The translations under genes and the position numbers were made by a program. This document shows, in pieces, positions 10,769 to 18,424 of a stretch of DNA of 64,000 nt. The DNA comes from Sporosarcina aquimarina (GTDB taxonomy: Bacteria; Bacillota; Bacilli; Bacillales_A; Planococcaceae). Within the stretch, counting starts at the first letter, position 1, and each line of letters opens with the position of its first letter. The notes under the pieces were generated by a model. That model saw only the letters and a program-made list of their open reading frames with translations, searched no databases and was not told where the DNA came from. The DNA is taken from the NCBI RefSeq assembly GCF_019748715.1, contig NZ_JACLBZ010000020.1:1-64000 (forward strand). Direction: 5' to 3'.

Positions 10769-11776
10769 TTAAAGTCCTTGTTTTTCCATATAGCGAGCCA
10801 AATCAATACAGCGCGCAGAGTAGCCGGATTCATTATCGTACCAAGAAATAACTTTTACCATATTTCCGTCAAGCACCATAGTCGATAACGCGTCAACTGT
10901 AGAAGAAGCCGTGTTGCCATTATAATCAATAGAAACAAGTGGCAGTTCATTGAAGTATAGAAGCCCTTTTAATTCATTTTCTGAAGCTTGCTTTAACGCA
11001 GCGTTCACTTGTTCAGTCGTGACGTCTTGACCGACTTCCGCAACAAAGTCCACAAGGGAAACGTTCGGTGTTGGTACACGTACTGCCATTCCATCTAGTT
11101 TACCCTTTAGTTCTGGAATTACTTTTGTTACAGCTGAAGCTGCGCCAGTTGATGTCGGAATCATGGATTCTGCTGCTGCACGTGCGCGACGGTAGTCTTC
11201 ATGCGGCAAGTCCAAGATGCGCTGATCATTTGTATAAGAGTGGACCGTTGTCATCATTCCACGTTTAATACCGAATGTATCATTCAATACTTTCACGACA
11301 GGCGCCAGGCAGTTCGTCGTACAAGATGCGTTTGAAACAATATGGTCCGTTGCAGGATTGTATGTTTCTTCGTTTACACCCATTACAAGTGTTGTCATTT
11401 CACCTTTTGCCGGTGCGGAGAGGATGACTTTTTTAGCACCAGCATCGATGTGTTTTTGCAATTTTTCTTTATCGCGGAACACCCCAGTTGAGTCTATGAC
11501 AATATCTACGCCAAGGTCTCCCCATGGTAAATTAGCTGGATCTTTTTCTGCAAATACTTTAACCTTTTTGCCATCGATCACTAATGATGATTCATCGGAT
11601 TGTACGTCTGAATCTAATACGCCATGGACGGAATCATATTTCAATAAATGTGCAAGCATCGCTGCATCCGTAAGGTCGTTGATTGCCACTACTTCTACGT
11701 CTTCTGTTTTCAACGTCTCGCGCAATACCACTCGTCCAATTCGTCCAAACCCATTAATCGCTAATTTCACTGTCAT
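10769..11776 (-). CDS. gapA: Glyceraldehyde-3-phosphate dehydrogenase (glycolytic, NAD-dependent)
   Basis: Oxidises glyceraldehyde 3-phosphate with NAD and phosphate. The 335-residue chain has the Rossmann motif INGFGRIGR, the NAD-pocket NDLTDAAMLAHLLKYDSVHG, the catalytic SNASCTTNC (Cys about 153) and the C-terminal WYDNESGYSARC. Its position after cggR identifies it as the glycolytic GapA rather than gluconeogenic GapB. The start at 11776 (MTVKLAING) has GGAGG at correct distance; five extra codons upstream are not supported. Confidence 0.98.
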   Translation of the reverse strand: MTVKLAINGFGRIGRVVLRETLKTEDVEVVAINDLTDAAMLAHLLKYDSVHGVLDSDVQSDESSLVIDGKKVKVFAEKDPANLPWGDLGVDIVIDSTGVFRDKEKLQKHIDAGAKKVILSAPAKGEMTTLVMGVNEETYNPATDHIVSNASCTTNCLAPVVKVLNDTFGIKRGMMTTVHSYTNDQRILDLPHEDYRRARAAAESMIPTSTGAASAVTKVIPELKGKLDGMAVRVPTPNVSLVDFVAEVGQDVTTEQVNAALKQASENELKGLLYFNELPLVSIDYNGNTASSTVDALSTMVLDGNMVKVISWYDNESGYSARCIDLARYMEKQGL

Positions 11777-11842
11777 ACTAAATCCCTCCATTTAAGTAGT
11801 TGTTTTATAGTTGCCCTTTTACAGGCATTAAATAGCCATAGT

Positions 11843-12868
11843 TTACATAAGCGACAGCATTTTTTGTGCTGCCCCTTCATCTGTTACTAAAATCGTTTGC
11901 GGCGGAGCGCTTGCTAGGTAAGACAATAACGCATCTGCCTTACTCTCTCCCCCAGCTACCGCAAATATTAGTGGTACATTTTGTAAATGTTCCACTTGAA
12001 TACCGACCGTACGGATCCGATGAACAATTTCACCGTCCCGATTGAAGTAAAAGCCAAAAGCTTCTCCGACAGCCTGTTTATCCATAAGTATTTGCTGTTC
12101 ATTCTCTGAGGAATTGCGCAGCAACGCCATCTTGGAAGCATTACCGACGCCGTGTATAACACACTCCGTCTTGCTATATAAATCCAACATTTCTTTTGCG
12201 GCAGGCTCATGTTGGAATACTGCATGTGCCTCTTCGCTAAGTGTGTCTGGATAATAAAACGCTTTGTATGAAGCATCGCAAGCTTCTGCAAAAGATGCTG
12301 CAATCATATTCGCTTGCAAACCAATTTCTTCTCCGACTCCGCCCCGTGCCGCAATGAATTGTAAATCAGACAACTCATCGTTTTGCATGAAAGGAGGTAT
12401 CGCCGCCACTGAACTGCCACCTGTCACGGCTACTACTTTAAAGTCATTGATTTGAGTACGAAATTGCTTGGCTGCATGCATACCGAGTAGTTTTTTTGTC
12501 AACTCGGAGCGATCCGAGTCACCTTCCACTATATGGACTTCTTTAATGGAAAGTCGCTGCGAAAGTTCATTTGCAAGTTGTCGCCTGCCCGATCGTTCTT
12601 CTATCGTTTCATGCAAGAGGAAAAGTACTTCTACACCTTTTGGGGTAATGGTTACACCTTCTTTAGCCACATCCACTACACCTTGTTCTTTCAATAATTC
12701 AAGCATCGTTCTAGTTTCACGTTCGGAATAGCCGGACATCGAACTCAATGGTCGTCTGCCAATCGGTCCTGCAAGCTTGATGAGTTTCAGCAAGTGATAC
12801 CTTTGTTCAATTAACGATGGAAGTTCAGGTACAAGTGCTAGTTGCGCATCGATAAATGATAAGCTCAA
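11843..12868 (-). CDS. cggR: Central glycolytic genes repressor CggR (SorC family)
   Basis: Represses the gapA operon and is released by fructose 1,6-bisphosphate. The 341-residue protein has an N-terminal winged-helix DNA-binding domain (about 20-85, GYSERETRTMLELLKEQGVV) and a C-terminal SorC sugar-phosphate-binding domain (about 90-340) with VAVTGGSSVA, GARGGVGEE and a final VTDEGAAQKML. The start is a TTG at 12868 directly after an in-frame TGA, with a weak GAGTG ribosome site, so CggR may be made at low level compared with GapA. First gene of the six-gene glycolytic operon. Confidence 0.95.
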   Translation of the reverse strand: MSLSFIDAQLALVPELPSLIEQRYHLLKLIKLAGPIGRRPLSSMSGYSERETRTMLELLKEQGVVDVAKEGVTITPKGVEVLFLLHETIEERSGRRQLANELSQRLSIKEVHIVEGDSDRSELTKKLLGMHAAKQFRTQINDFKVVAVTGGSSVAAIPPFMQNDELSDLQFIAARGGVGEEIGLQANMIAASFAEACDASYKAFYYPDTLSEEAHAVFQHEPAAKEMLDLYSKTECVIHGVGNASKMALLRNSSENEQQILMDKQAVGEAFGFYFNRDGEIVHRIRTVGIQVEHLQNVPLIFAVAGGESKADALLSYLASAPPQTILVTDEGAAQKMLSLM

Positions 12869-12902
12869 TCACATCACTCTTTTCAGTGGCGGGTTTTTAT
12901 TG

Positions 12903-12927
12903 ATCCCAACTAAAATATATTGTCCCA
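12903..12927 (-). promoter_or_regulatory. Putative CggR operator
   Basis: Two direct repeats TGGGAC and TGGGAT spaced 19 nt apart lie downstream of the predicted promoter and upstream of cggR. Bacillus subtilis CggR binds two direct repeats of CGGGAC at about 20-nt spacing in the same position. The TGTC half of that operator is not preserved, so this is a tentative call. Confidence 0.5.
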
Positions 12928-12954
12928 CCTGGATTAAAAAAATATTATACATAG

Positions 12955-12983
12955 AGTATAACATCTTTTAATAATCAATTCAA
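12955..12983 (-). promoter_or_regulatory. Promoter of the cggR-gapA operon
   Basis: TTGAAT and TATACT with a 17-nt spacer, reading leftward to cggR. A second TATAAT (12944-12949) could serve as an alternative -10 box. Confidence 0.65.
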
Positions 12984-13000
12984 CAAAGAAAGCGTTTTCA

Positions 13001-13231
13001 TTATTCAATTATTTCTAAAATATCAATATAGCCGATATTGCCGTACTTTAAGACGCTTCCATTTTGTTCGAGGACCGGAATCATGAGCATGTATTTTTCA
13101 TGGGCTTGTTCGTCTTCTTCAATATTGATCGTCTGCCATTCAATCGGATGATCTTCCGCGACCAGCCGAAGCATCCGTTCAGCATCTTCGCATAACCCGC
13201 AGTTCGGTCTTGTGTAAAATGAGAATTTCAT
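13001..13231 (-). CDS. Glutaredoxin-family protein
   Basis: Small thioredoxin-fold protein of 76 residues with the start MKFSFYTRPNCGLCEDAE. The CGLC motif sits where the CxxC redox site is expected, and MIPVLEQNG contains the cis-proline typical of glutaredoxins. Such DUF836-type proteins lie next to glycolytic operons in many Bacilli; the substrate is unknown. The ATG at 13231 fits GGGGTG better than a GTG three codons upstream. It is followed by the cggR promoter region and preceded by a 21-bp repeat array. Confidence 0.85.
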   Translation of the reverse strand: MKFSFYTRPNCGLCEDAERMLRLVAEDHPIEWQTINIEEDEQAHEKYMLMIPVLEQNGSVLKYGNIGYIDILEIIE

Positions 13232-13319
13232 GTGCTTCACCCCGTAAGTTTTTCTCCTTTTATCGTATAGAATGGATCGTGTCTTCGCAAGGACATTGTT
13301 TACGAATATAAAATTGTCT

Positions 13320-13453
13320 TATGAGCGCTGAGAGCGGCTTTATGATCGTGTTCAGTGATGTTATGAGCGCTTGAAGGTTACGTATGAGCGGCTGATGACA
13401 CGATATGAGCGGCAACTGATGTTTATGAGCGCTGGAGGATGGTTTATGATCGG
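13320..13453. repeat. Array of seven 21-bp units (motif TATGAGCG/TATGATCG)
   Basis: Copies of TATGAGCG or TATGATCG begin at 13320, 13341, 13362, 13383, 13404, 13424 and 13445: spacing 21,21,21,21,20,21. The 12-nt spacers vary. A related three-unit array in opposite orientation is at 54632-54681. The period equals two helical turns. It is not a CRISPR array (units too short, no conserved long repeat). Function unknown. Confidence 0.85.
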
Positions 13454-13487
13454 CCAGCAAACATTTCATCTACTTATAATGAAAGAA

Positions 13488-13518
13488 GGCTGTCGGGAAA
13501 ATCATTTTCCCGACAGCC
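13488..13518 (-). terminator. Terminator of the lemA-TPM operon
   Basis: GGCTGTCGGGAAAA and its complement form a perfect 14-bp stem with a 3-nt loop, 14 nt after the TPM gene stop, followed leftward by TTCTTTC. It belongs to the recurrent GGCTGTC-type stem family seen several times in the window. Confidence 0.8.
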
Positions 13519-13532
13519 CTATTGTTTTTCGC

Positions 13533-14315
13533 TCACCAACTTCTTCCTGCACCGCCACCTCCGCCGGAACCACCTCCGCCAAAGCCGCCGCCTCCAAATC
13601 CACCACCGGAACCCCCGCCTCCCATTGGACCCGGGAAGAAAATCGGACCTCCGCTAGATCGGCCGCGCGGACCGCCACCGCCTTTTCCTCCACCGCCTCT
13701 AAACATACGATAGAGAATATATAAAATAATGAAGATGACAATGATAGGTGGAAGACCAGGTTCCTCCGAAGATTCAGGGTAATCAACCGGAAGCTCTTCT
13801 CCATCCAATCCATATTCCGCAGCGATTTCATTGTAGAATGCTTTATACGCTTCCATTATTGCCAAATCAGGTTGTGGCGGATTTGCTTTTAAATAAGGCA
13901 TCGCCACTTCATCGATGATGCGTCCCACTTTACCGTCCGGTAGCGCACCTTCCAACCCATAGCCCGTCGTTAGATAAAACTCTCTTTTTATACCTGCCGC
14001 TTCATCCTTTTCGGTGGAAACGATCAGCAATGCTCCATTGTCCATACTTTTATCGCCAAGTTGCAATTCTCGGAGCTTTTTTACGGCATACTCTTCCACC
14101 GGTACCCCATCAAGCGAATAAACTGTACGCACCGCAAATTCTGCTTTCGTAGCACCCTGTAAACGAATGCCATACTCCCGTAATTCCGCTTCTTGTTGAG
14201 GTGACAAAACATCCGCGTCATCCACTATCACTTCCGTAATCGCATGAGCAGGTGCTGCAGTGCCAATCAGGGCGAGTAGCAGCACGGCAACAAACATGCA
14301 AAAACGGTTCCTCAC
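13533..14315 (-). CDS. TPM-domain membrane protein with Gly-rich tail (YgcG type)
   Basis: The 260-residue product has a signal peptide (about 1-25, ending AHA), an extracellular TPM domain (about 28-175; VDDADVLSPQQEAELREY and GYGLEGALPDGKVGRI are typical), one membrane helix (about 197-212, PIIVIFIILYILY) and a C-terminal tail made almost entirely of Gly, with Ser and Phe, ending RSW. TPM proteins have been linked to membrane-associated phosphatase or photosystem repair roles in other organisms, but the bacterial role is unclear. GTG start overlaps the lemA stop (GTGA), so the two are co-translated. Confidence 0.88.
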   Translation of the reverse strand: MRNRFCMFVAVLLLALIGTAAPAHAITEVIVDDADVLSPQQEAELREYGIRLQGATKAEFAVRTVYSLDGVPVEEYAVKKLRELQLGDKSMDNGALLIVSTEKDEAAGIKREFYLTTGYGLEGALPDGKVGRIIDEVAMPYLKANPPQPDLAIMEAYKAFYNEIAAEYGLDGEELPVDYPESSEEPGLPPIIVIFIILYILYRMFRGGGGKGGGGPRGRSSGGPIFFPGPMGGGGSGGGFGGGGFGGGGSGGGGGAGRSW

Positions 14316-14890
14316 TTCGTATCATCCCCAAAATCGACTGCTGGCGGTTGTTGCGCCCCTTCAACCGCTTTGAAATATTCTTTTTCGTCAAAGCCAAAAG
14401 TGGATGCAATGACTTTACCAGGGAAACGTTTTACTTTTCGATTAAAGACAGACACTACATCATTGTAATCTTTTCGTGCGACCGCAATTCGGTTCTCTGT
14501 ACCCGCCAATTCATCCATTAGTTGTTGAAAGTTTTGATTGGCTTTTAAATCCGGATAATTTTCCACGACTACCAGTAGCCGGCTCAGTGCACTTGAGAGC
14601 TCTGAATCCGCTGCTGCCTGCTCTTCCGGTCCTTGCGCTCCCGCCATTTTACTGCGGGCGTTCGCGATGTTCTCCAAAACCTCTTTCTCATGAGACGCGT
14701 AACCTTTTACTGTACTGACTAAGTTTGGAATTAAGTCCACTCTGCGCTGTAATTGAGTTTCAATTTGTGCATACGACTGATCGACATCTTCTTCTAAATT
14801 CACTAATTTATTATAGCTCGGGACAATCATAACAGCTGCTATGACAACTAAAATGATGACGACTATAAGTGGTCCTGTAATTTTCTTCAT
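14312..14890 (-). CDS. lemA: LemA family protein
   Basis: 192-residue protein with one N-terminal membrane helix (about 7-25) followed by a long helical LemA domain: YNKLVNLEEDVDQSYAQIETQLQRR, the conserved DLIPNLVSTVKGYA, and RVAVARKDYNDVVSVFN-like segment (here IAVARKDYND). LemA proteins are membrane-anchored helical bundles of unknown biochemical role that are commonly paired with TPM-domain proteins, as here. Confidence 0.93.
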   Translation of the reverse strand: MKKITGPLIVVIILVVIAAVMIVPSYNKLVNLEEDVDQSYAQIETQLQRRVDLIPNLVSTVKGYASHEKEVLENIANARSKMAGAQGPEEQAAADSELSSALSRLLVVVENYPDLKANQNFQQLMDELAGTENRIAVARKDYNDVVSVFNRKVKRFPGKVIASTFGFDEKEYFKAVEGAQQPPAVDFGDDTK

Positions 14891-15103
14891 TCACAATTGC
14901 TCCTTTCTTGTCTGGTTAGTATTTACTTACCCTTATTCTTTATCCCGCCAAACGTCCAGTTGATTTCACCTTTTGGAAATTACACAACTTTCCTTGGGTA
15001 TTCGTCCAATATCCCATTTCAATCCGTGAATATATTAACTACTATATGACGGAGATATTGTGTAAAATACTAAACCTTTTTGTGAACTTTTTTCATTTAT
15101 ACC
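14891..15103. other. Intergenic stretch between lemA and the metal transporter
   Basis: About 210 nt of AT-rich sequence between two divergent transcription units. No gene, repeat or convincing terminator is visible; a promoter for lemA should lie in the first part but no clear sigma-A boxes were found. Confidence 0.5.
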
Positions 15104-15132
15104 TTTACAGATTATTTTGAGTAAGCTATACT
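15104..15132 (+). promoter_or_regulatory. Promoter of the Mn/Zn transporter operon
   Basis: TTTACA and TATACT with a 17-nt spacer. The first MntR-like box begins eight nucleotides downstream, covering the transcription start. Confidence 0.75.
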
Positions 15133-15139
15133 GTAAAAA

Positions 15140-15294
15140 GTTGCACGAGGGAAAGAATCTAGTACAAATCATGCACTAGAGTTGCATGAGGGAAACTAAT
15201 GTTTTATAGTATTTTATAACTTTCAAAATTGAACGATTGCCTGAATAAAATTTTCATTAGTTTTTTATTTAACTAAAAGTTGCACGAGGGAAAG
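15140..15294 (+). promoter_or_regulatory. Three MntR-like operator boxes
   Basis: GTTGCACGAGGGAAA (15140-15154), GTTGCATGAGGGAAA (15181-15195) and GTTGCACGAGGGAAA (15279-15293) are near-identical. They resemble the Bacillus subtilis MntR sites of the form TTTGCATTAAGGAAA: TTGCA at the left and GGAAA at the right are shared. Mn-bound MntR would repress uptake. The first box covers the start site; the others lie in the leader, the last one 22 nt before the first start codon. Other DtxR-family repressors cannot be excluded. Confidence 0.75.
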
Positions 15295-15315
15295 ATAATT
15301 GAAGGAGGAAACAAG

Positions 15316-16056
15316 ATGGTTGATCCGATAACAGTCGAACACATCAGTGTATCGTATGACGGAAATGAAGTTGTAAAGGATATATCCTTTTCATTTAAAG
15401 CCTCAAGTTTAATTGGGGTCCTCGGTCCAAACGGTGCCGGGAAATCAACATTAATGAAAGCCATGCTGGGATTAATCCACAAAGATTGCGGTTCCGTCAA
15501 ACTTGGCAGCAAGTCTATAGATGAAATGCGCAAACAAATTGCGTATGTTCCACAACGTTCGAATATCGACTGGAGCTTTCCAATTGTTGTAAAAGATACA
15601 GTTCTTCTCGGAACTTACCCTAAAGTCGGCTTATTGCGGCGTCCGAAAAAAGCCGACAAAGAATGGGCGATGGAATGTCTGAAGCAAGTTGGCATGGAGG
15701 AATTTGCGAACCGACAGATCAGCGAACTTTCAGGCGGGCAACAACAACGCGTGTTTTTAGCACGGGCATTGGCTCAAAAAGCGGATTATTTCTTCTTAGA
15801 TGAACCGTTTGTCGGTATTGATGTGTCTAGTGAAGAAGTCATCATTGATATATTACGAAAATTGAAGGAAGCCGGCAAAATTGTCTTCGTTGTTCACCAC
15901 GACCTGTCAAAAGTAAAAAATTATTTTGACGACCTGGTATTAATCAATAAGGAATTAATCGATGCCGGGCCTGTGAACAAAGTGTTCCAGGCGGAAAATA
16001 TGACGAAAGCATACAACCGACAATTCATGTTCGATGGCTTGGAGGTTTCGATGTAA
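15316..16056 (+). CDS. mntB: Mn/Zn ABC transporter ATP-binding protein
   Basis: ATPase of a metal-uptake ABC transporter. The 246-residue protein has Walker A GPNGAGKS, the Q-loop AYVPQRS, the signature LSGGQQQR, Walker B FFLDEPFVGID and the switch His in VVHHDLS. The start at 15316 (MVDPITVEHI) follows GAAGGAGGAAAC; a longer frame begins inside the third MntR box and is rejected. It overlaps the permease gene (TAATG). Confidence 0.93.
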   Translation: MVDPITVEHISVSYDGNEVVKDISFSFKASSLIGVLGPNGAGKSTLMKAMLGLIHKDCGSVKLGSKSIDEMRKQIAYVPQRSNIDWSFPIVVKDTVLLGTYPKVGLLRRPKKADKEWAMECLKQVGMEEFANRQISELSGGQQQRVFLARALAQKADYFFLDEPFVGIDVSSEEVIIDILRKLKEAGKIVFVVHHDLSKVKNYFDDLVLINKELIDAGPVNKVFQAENMTKAYNRQFMFDGLEVSM

Positions 16057-16916
16057 TGGAGTTTATTCAAGATTTAATGACATATGGATTTTTGCAGAAA
16101 GCGTTTATCACTTCCATTATGGTCGGGGTTATCTGCGGTGTGATCGGAAGCTTTATCGTACTTCGCGGCATGGCATTAATGGGGGATGCGATCTCTCACG
16201 CCATTCTGCCAGGCGTTGCTATTTCGTATATGCTTGGCATCAACTATTTCTATGGAGCTGTCGCAACGGGAGTATTAACCGCTTTTGGAATCGGGGCAAT
16301 CTCTCAAAACAGCCGAATTAAAAATGATTCATCTATCGGGATCGTATTTTCAGCGTTTTTTGCCCTTGGTATCATTTTGATCACACAAGCAAAAAGTGCG
16401 ACGGACCTGACACAAATTTTATTCGGTAATGTGTTATCTGTCCGAACTTCTGATATGTGGCTGACATTGGTAATCGGAGCCATCGTGATTCTAGTTGTTA
16501 TTCTGTTCTTCAAAGAATTGCTCGTTTCCAGTTTTGATGAAACGATGGCTGCAGCCTATGGTTTAAAAACTCGGCTGATTCACTACGGCATCATGTTCTT
16601 ACTGACTTTGGTGACAGTTGCTTCGTTACAGACGGTTGGAGTGATTTTGGTAGTATCTTTATTGATTACACCTGCTTCCACAGCCTATCTCTTAACGAAC
16701 CGCCTATCGATCATGGTCGTGCTCGCTTCATTCTTCGGTGCGATGTCTTCCATTATCGGTCTCTATTTCAGCTTTTTATACAACATGCCGTCCGGTCCCG
16801 TCATCGCTTTGGCAGCGACTGCCCTATTCGTAGTGGCACTTTTATTCTCACCTAAGCAAGGGATTGTAGTCAGTAAGTTTCGCTCCAAGTCTAAACGCAA
16901 GCCGATGGTAAATTAA
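16056..16916 (+). CDS. mntC: Mn/Zn ABC transporter permease
   Basis: Integral membrane subunit of the metal-uptake system, 286 residues with about eight to nine hydrophobic helices, of the ABC-3 family. LMGDAISHAILPGVA near residue 40 matches the conserved stretch in which His and Asp line the metal path, and VVSLLITPASTAYLL is the coupling region. Only one permease gene is present, so it probably forms a homodimer, unlike the two-permease mnt operon of Bacillus subtilis. Confidence 0.93.
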   Translation: MEFIQDLMTYGFLQKAFITSIMVGVICGVIGSFIVLRGMALMGDAISHAILPGVAISYMLGINYFYGAVATGVLTAFGIGAISQNSRIKNDSSIGIVFSAFFALGIILITQAKSATDLTQILFGNVLSVRTSDMWLTLVIGAIVILVVILFFKELLVSSFDETMAAAYGLKTRLIHYGIMFLLTLVTVASLQTVGVILVVSLLITPASTAYLLTNRLSIMVVLASFFGAMSSIIGLYFSFLYNMPSGPVIALAATALFVVALLFSPKQGIVVSKFRSKSKRKPMVN

Positions 16917-16969
16917 AGGATCAACCGCCGATGCGGAAAAATAAATATAATTATTCACAAAGGAGTAGA

Positions 16970-17956
16970 ATGAATCAAATGAAAAGTTTTGTAAAATGGT
17001 TAGGTTTGTCTTTACTTGCTGTGTTCATGTTAGCAGCATGCGGTAAAGACGACAACGGCCCTAAGGAAGGAAACTCGGATGTAGGTAAAAAACCAACTGA
17101 GTCCAATGAAAAATTGAAAGTTGTGACGTCTTTTACAATCATCGCGGATATGGCACGTGAAATCGGCGGGGACTTGGTAGAAGTGTATAACTTAGTGCCA
17201 ACTGGAACGGACCCTCACGAATACGAGCCGTTACCCGATGATATTAAAGCCGCAACAGACGCCGATGTTCTATTTTATAATGGCTTAAACCTTGAAGGCG
17301 GGAAAAACGGCTGGTTCTTTAAAATGATGGATTCTGTGAATCAAAAAGAAGAGAACATCTATAGTTTAACGGAGCGTGTGGAACCTAAGTATTTGGGTGG
17401 AGAAGATGGCCGCGATGAAGAAATCAACCCGCATGCGTTCATCGATCCAGCTGTAGGAGTGAAGATGGCTGAAGATTTGCGTGATGCATTGATTGAACAG
17501 CATCCGTCAGACAGCGATAAGATTAAAGAGCAAGGTGACGAATATGTACAACGTCTGAAAGACTTGGATGCAGAATTCCAAGAGCGTATTGAAACCATAC
17601 CTGAAGAAAATCGCGTGCTGGTAACGAGTGAACGTGCTTTCCAATACTTGAATGATCACTATGGTTTGAAAGAAGCCTTCATATGGGAAATCGATACAGA
17701 GGAAAACGGTTCACCTAAGCAAATTAAAGACTTGATCCACTATATAGAAGAACATAAAGTACCTGTTCTTTTTGTAGAATCTAATGTCGATACACGTCCA
17801 ATGGAAACCGTATCTAAAGAAACCGGCGTTCCAATCGCGGAAAAGCCAATCTACTCTGATGAAATCGGTAACCCTGGTGATGAAGTGGATACGTACATCA
17901 AATACTTGGAATACAATATGAATCTCATACATGATGAGTTAAGCAAAGAACGGTAA
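16970..17956 (+). CDS. mntA: Mn/Zn ABC transporter substrate-binding lipoprotein
   Basis: Cluster A-I binding protein of 328 residues. Signal peptide with lipobox LAAC (Cys about 23). Metal ligands are visible in the expected order: His in GTDPHEYEPLPDD, His in INPHAFIDP, Glu in TSERAFQYL and Asp in IYSDEIG, the His-His-Glu-Asp set of Mn-preferring members (PsaA/MntA type); the absence of a His-rich loop also argues against a zinc-specific ZnuA. The ATG at 16970 follows AAAGGAGTAGA and was preferred to an upstream ATG at 16931. Last gene of the operon. Confidence 0.93.
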   Translation: MNQMKSFVKWLGLSLLAVFMLAACGKDDNGPKEGNSDVGKKPTESNEKLKVVTSFTIIADMAREIGGDLVEVYNLVPTGTDPHEYEPLPDDIKAATDADVLFYNGLNLEGGKNGWFFKMMDSVNQKEENIYSLTERVEPKYLGGEDGRDEEINPHAFIDPAVGVKMAEDLRDALIEQHPSDSDKIKEQGDEYVQRLKDLDAEFQERIETIPEENRVLVTSERAFQYLNDHYGLKEAFIWEIDTEENGSPKQIKDLIHYIEEHKVPVLFVESNVDTRPMETVSKETGVPIAEKPIYSDEIGNPGDEVDTYIKYLEYNMNLIHDELSKER

Positions 17957-17992
17957 ACGTAGGTCAACCAACTATACAATGGAAACAATGGA

Positions 17993-18026
17993 AAGAAGTC
18001 ACTTTATTGAGTGGCTTCTTTTTATT
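17993..18026 (+). terminator. Terminator of the metal transporter operon
   Basis: AAGAAGTCACT and AGTGGCTTCTT form a stem with a small loop (one G-U), followed by TTTTTATTTT. Confidence 0.85.
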
Positions 18027-18051
18027 TTGATAATCTTTTTCGTTAATAGCA

Positions 18052-18080
18052 TTGTACATATAAGCAACTACTTATATAAT
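18052..18080 (+). promoter_or_regulatory. arsR promoter with ArsR-type operator
   Basis: TTGTAC and TATAAT with a 17-nt spacer. The perfect inverted repeat ATATAAG-caacta-CTTATAT (18058-18077) fills the spacer and overlaps the -10 box, as expected for repression by a SmtB/ArsR homodimer. Confidence 0.78.
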
Positions 18081-18109
18081 AGTTTTAACAAACATTAAAG
18101 GAGCCTTTT

Positions 18110-18424
18110 ATGGATATTGAAACATTGGAACGCTATATGAAAACGCTAGGCGATAAATCAAGATTACGGTTGCTGAAAGCGTTAGAAGAAGGACCTTTGT
18201 GTATTTGCGACCTGACTGTTTTGCTGGACGTATCGCAGCCTGCCGTCAGCCAACATATGCACAGATTGAAGAAAGAAGGAATCGTGCTGGATGAAAGACG
18301 CGGCAGATGGATTTATTGGTCGATTAACGCTCATCATCCTCAATACTCTTTATTACTTGATCTACTCAAATTATTACCAAGACAGACGACCACCTGCAGA
18401 GAGGAGAATAATCGATGCAAATAA
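18110..18424 (+). CDS. arsR: ArsR-family metalloregulator
   Basis: 104-residue winged-helix repressor. The recognition part is [19 protein letters not shown], followed by the wing [18 protein letters not shown] carries a Cys-x-Cys pair in the position of the As(III) ligands of classical ArsR (CVC), and two further cysteines lie in the tail ([12 protein letters not shown]). As(III) or Sb(III) binding would release it from the operator at 18058-18077. It overlaps arsB by 10 nt. Confidence 0.9.
   Translation: MDIETLERYMKTLGDKSRLRLLKALEEGPLCICDLTVLLDVSQPAVSQHMHRLKKEGIVLDERRGRWIYWSINAHHPQYSLLLDLLKLLPRQTTTCREENNRCK

Noticed and set aside
13320..13453. Possible CRISPR array
   Set aside because: Repeated core is only 8-9 bp, period 21 bp, no spacers of CRISPR length and no cas genes.
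13260..13469. 69-codon minus-strand frame with heptad-like leucines
   Set aside because: The periodicity is produced by the 21-bp DNA repeat; no ribosome site and no homologous motif.
13522..13713. Proline-rich plus-strand frame
   Set aside because: Antisense shadow of the Gly-rich tail of the TPM protein.
15280..15315. Twelve extra N-terminal codons on the metal transporter ATPase
   Set aside because: They would start inside an MntR box and the ribosome site GGAGGAAAC is placed for the ATG at 15316.
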